Made by a program: the position numbers and the translations under genes. A DNA stretch of 64,000 nt. Source: Emiliania huxleyi CCMP1516. Taxonomy: Eukaryota; Haptophyta; Isochrysidales; Noelaerhabdaceae. The stretch is taken from the NCBI RefSeq assembly GCF_000372725.1, contig NW_005195085.1:128998-192997 (forward strand), written 5' to 3'. The notes below the pieces were generated by a model. The model was not told the origin of the DNA and searched no databases. It saw only the letters and a program-made list of their open reading frames with translations. Below, piece by piece: positions 63,457-64,000 of the stretch (within the stretch, counting starts at the first letter, position 1; every line of letters starts with the position of its first letter).

Positions 63457-64000
63457 GGCGCCTCGTCTGCGCTGTCCCGGTGGGCCGTTCGCGGGTCAGC
63501 GGTTCGCCCGGATTTCCAGCATTCAGTCCTGCTCCCTTCGTCGTTGGAGGTTGATGGAGGCCCTCGAGTTGCCACGTCAGCGGCCAGGCTCTCGCAAAAG
63601 GGGGTGTGCCGGCTCTTGTCTTGTCTTAACGGTCTGCGTCTGGTGTGGTCTGTGGAATTGCATTCGAGAGTCTCGTCGCGCGTGAGTGAGTGAGTGAGTG
63701 AGTGGACACACGCACACACACTCTCGTCGCGCGTGTCGGTGTGGTACTGTGGCCTCCCCCTGGGCCCTGCGAAAGTGTTGCGGGTCTGTGAAAGGCGGCC
63801 GCGTGCGATGTAAGGTCTAGGGGTGTCAAGCCGCCATGTTTGAGAATAGTACACATGCGCACAGCTCCCAGCTCGCAGCTGGCACGCGTCTACACACTTG
63901 AGCGCGGGGCAGGCCTTACACACACATTCTGCACACCCATGAGTCGGCGCCTGCGGGCCCGTTGCAAGCCCCAGATGACTAGGACCCGCGGCGGGAGGGT
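63457..64000. other. No supported gene
   Basis: It contains a short GTGA repeat (63684-63703, GTGAGTGAGTGAGTGAGTGA) and a duplicated CTCGTCGCGCGTG (63672, 63722). Nothing else is recognised. Confidence 0.4.

Overview
The window looks like nuclear DNA of a GC-rich, flagellate-lineage microalga. My best guess is a haptophyte, but this is inference from style, not from a marker gene. The reasons are: split genes with many very short introns; a mix of GT-AG, GC-AG and apparently GA-AG splice sites; two proteins with plastid-type leaders (LepA/EF4 and a YCII-domain protein); a CEP120-type centriole protein; and introner-like repeats that form introns. A run of exactly 100 N (40643-40742) sits inside a CA microsatellite, so this is an assembled scaffold with a sized gap.

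Layout. 0.5-1.7 kb: a minus-strand gene with a Trp/Cys module whose 3' splice site and exon start are tandemly copied. 2.3-7.3 kb: two LINE C-terminal (endonuclease-like) remnants flanking a Kelch gene. 7.4-9.1 kb: exosome subunit RRP43/EXOSC8, eight exons. 11.5-14.4 kb: a minus-strand transmembrane RING protein. 14.4-16 kb: inverted copies of a dispersed repeat. 17.3-19.2 kb: a secreted nicotinamidase/isochorismatase-type hydrolase with two introner-derived introns. 20.8-27.2 kb: CEP120 homologue, head-to-head with a two-domain YCII protein (28-30 kb). 31.3-32.7 kb: a secreted protein made of two near-identical halves. 33-35.3 kb: a MYND remnant and a coiled-coil, tandem-motif gene. 36-37.3 kb: a duplicated non-coding block. 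37.4-38.6 kb: a short-chain dehydrogenase. 39-42 kb: repeats, including introner-family copies. 42.6-43.9 kb: a Cys-rich membrane or secreted protein. 46.8-47.5 kb: an MIF-type tautomerase. 48 kb: an RCC1 pseudogene. 49.8-50.1 kb: an element with palindromic ends. 50.2-52.7 kb: a DUF616 (TOD1/MUCI70-type) glycosyltransferase. 53.9-57.4 kb: plastid-type LepA with 12 introns. 57.5-58.2 kb: a small gene split by a fresh introner-family insertion with a target duplication. 60.7-61.7 kb: a GST-like protein.

The most unusual signal is how introns arise here. Many introns begin with a near-copy of the first 10-40 bases of the downstream exon, followed by a short filler and then AG. Fillers fall into a few recurring sequence classes shared by unrelated genes. 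Splicing removes one exon copy plus filler, so reading frames are kept. Several genes show two to five tandem rounds of this. Separately, a dispersed (CA)n element with a CCTTA-repeat 3' end makes introns with target duplications. Both point to active intron gain by two different routes.
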